A DNA stretch of 64,000 bases from Paraburkholderia ginsengiterrae (GTDB taxonomy: Bacteria; Pseudomonadota; Gammaproteobacteria; Burkholderiales; Burkholderiaceae). Below are positions 63,428 to 64,000 of this stretch, piece after piece; position 1 is the first letter of the stretch, and each line of letters opens with the position of its first letter. Under the pieces are notes generated by a model that had not been told where the DNA came from, ran no database searches, and worked only from the letters and a program-made list of their open reading frames with translations. The stretch spans positions 1 to 64,000 of the forward strand of contig NZ_LXKA01000330.1 in NCBI RefSeq assembly GCF_001645125.1, written 5' to 3'. The translations under genes and the position numbers were made by a program.

Positions 63428-64000
63428 CTATTGCGTCTTCTTTGCCGTGGACGTCTTCTTTGTGGCTGCTCTGCTGGAGGACTTGCTCGACGTTGTTTTC
63501 GACGACTTGCCGGAGCTCGCCTTGGAAGACTTCGTGGCCGATTTTTTCGTGGTTTTTCCACCTGCCGAGTGCTTGCCCTTGGCGCTCGTGTGTTTGCCCG
63601 ACGACGCTCGCGATCCCGATGGTTCCGAGCTGTGCGCACGGGCCGGAGGCACCGGATCGTTCCAGCTGAACGCCAGCATCTGAGTGCCGACATAGCCGCA
63701 GCGGAATTTCAGGTCGGCAGGATCGCCACCGCCGTTTTGACGGATGCCGAGGCCTTCGACTGTGACAATGTTGTCGACCTTGACGCGTTGCTTGCCCTCG
63801 TCGAACGAGTCGTTCCACGGCGTGACCGACGCGTGCGCGCTGTCGAACGAGCTAGGTGGAAATTCGACGTGGTCGAAGGCGGTGGATGTGCTGGCGACAA
63901 AGTTGCCATGCGCTGCGCAGTCCGCAACCAGCGGGTCCGCATGCATGTCATTGACAAATTTGTTGACGAGATCGTTGTGCTGTTCGAGTTGATCGGCGAA
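63428..64000 (-). CDS. Protein with Lys/Ser/Thr-rich C-terminal tail, 5' partial
   Basis: The frame is open to the right edge (FADQLEQHNDLVNKFVND precedes the first visible Met), so the start lies outside; 190 codons are visible. The N-terminal two thirds form a compact domain with two cysteines (VADCAAHGNF and LKFRCGYVGTQML) that could form a disulfide, suggesting a secreted or periplasmic protein. The last 75 residues are low complexity: Lys, Ser, Thr, Ala and Gly with repeats of SSKASSGKSSK type, like histone H1-type tails. I do not recognise the family with certainty; BspC-like is a weak guess. Confidence 0.7.
   Translation of the reverse strand, partial: FADQLEQHNDLVNKFVNDMHADPLVADCAAHGNFVASTSTAFDHVEFPPSSFDSAHASVTPWNDSFDEGKQRVKVDNIVTVEGLGIRQNGGGDPADLKFRCGYVGTQMLAFSWNDPVPPARAHSSEPSGSRASSGKHTSAKGKHSAGGKTTKKSATKSSKASSGKSSKTTSSKSSSRAATKKTSTAKKTQ

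Overview
The window comes from a high-GC betaproteobacterium of the Burkholderiaceae, most like Paraburkholderia/Burkholderia. The basis is gene content and order read directly: ilvI-ilvH-ilvC-psd-pssA-leuA, rpsO-pnp, tpiA-secG-tRNA-Leu(GAG)-nuoA to N followed by a DUF2818 gene, separate nuoC and nuoD, and the codon bias. It is ordinary chromosomal backbone. I see no prophage, insertion sequence, rRNA or CRISPR array. One short AT-richer insert (about 47.05-48.1 kb) looks acquired.

Layout. 0-3.2 kb: end of an FtsX-type ABC permease, a truncated haemoglobin and a DUF924 protein. 3.2-13 kb, minus strand: an ArnT-like glycosyltransferase; a TetR-LOG-SDR operon with a structured leader; a GT4 glycosyltransferase, an LpxH-like metallophosphoesterase and a DgkA with a long N-terminal extension; then an ECF sigma-DUF3619-DUF3106-RDD operon that looks like an uncharacterised envelope-response unit. 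13-20.5 kb, plus: branched-chain amino acid and phosphatidylethanolamine synthesis. 20.5-25.1 kb: a SulP transporter with a beta-carbonic anhydrase, a BamE-like lipoprotein and a periplasmic binding protein. 25.2-30.6 kb: rpsO, pnp (with a stem-loop leader), a quinone oxidoreductase, tpiA and secG. 30.6-46.9 kb: tRNA-Leu(GAG) and the full 14-subunit complex I operon, followed by DUF2818 and a Nudix hydrolase.

47-48.1 kb holds the most unusual locus. A perfect 20-bp inverted repeat precedes a small HicA-like, cysteine-rich protein and a partner with an AlpA/MerR-type winged helix. It reads as an undescribed toxin-antitoxin-like pair. 48.3-59.3 kb is an acyl-CoA catabolic island. A forward operon has a two-subunit acyl-CoA dehydrogenase and two MaoC hydratases. 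A reverse operon has 3-hydroxyacyl-CoA dehydrogenase, a PaaG-like isomerase/hydratase, a histidine phosphatase, an APH-type kinase and an ACAD11-like dehydrogenase; the kinase-dehydrogenase pair matches the logic of 4-hydroxyacyl-CoA degradation. 59.4-64 kb: an aminotransferase, a solitary PIN-domain protein, yaaA, a cytosolic carboxypeptidase-like M14 peptidase and the end of a protein with a Lys/Ser/Thr-rich tail.

All functions are inferred from motifs and gene context by reading; no database search was run.
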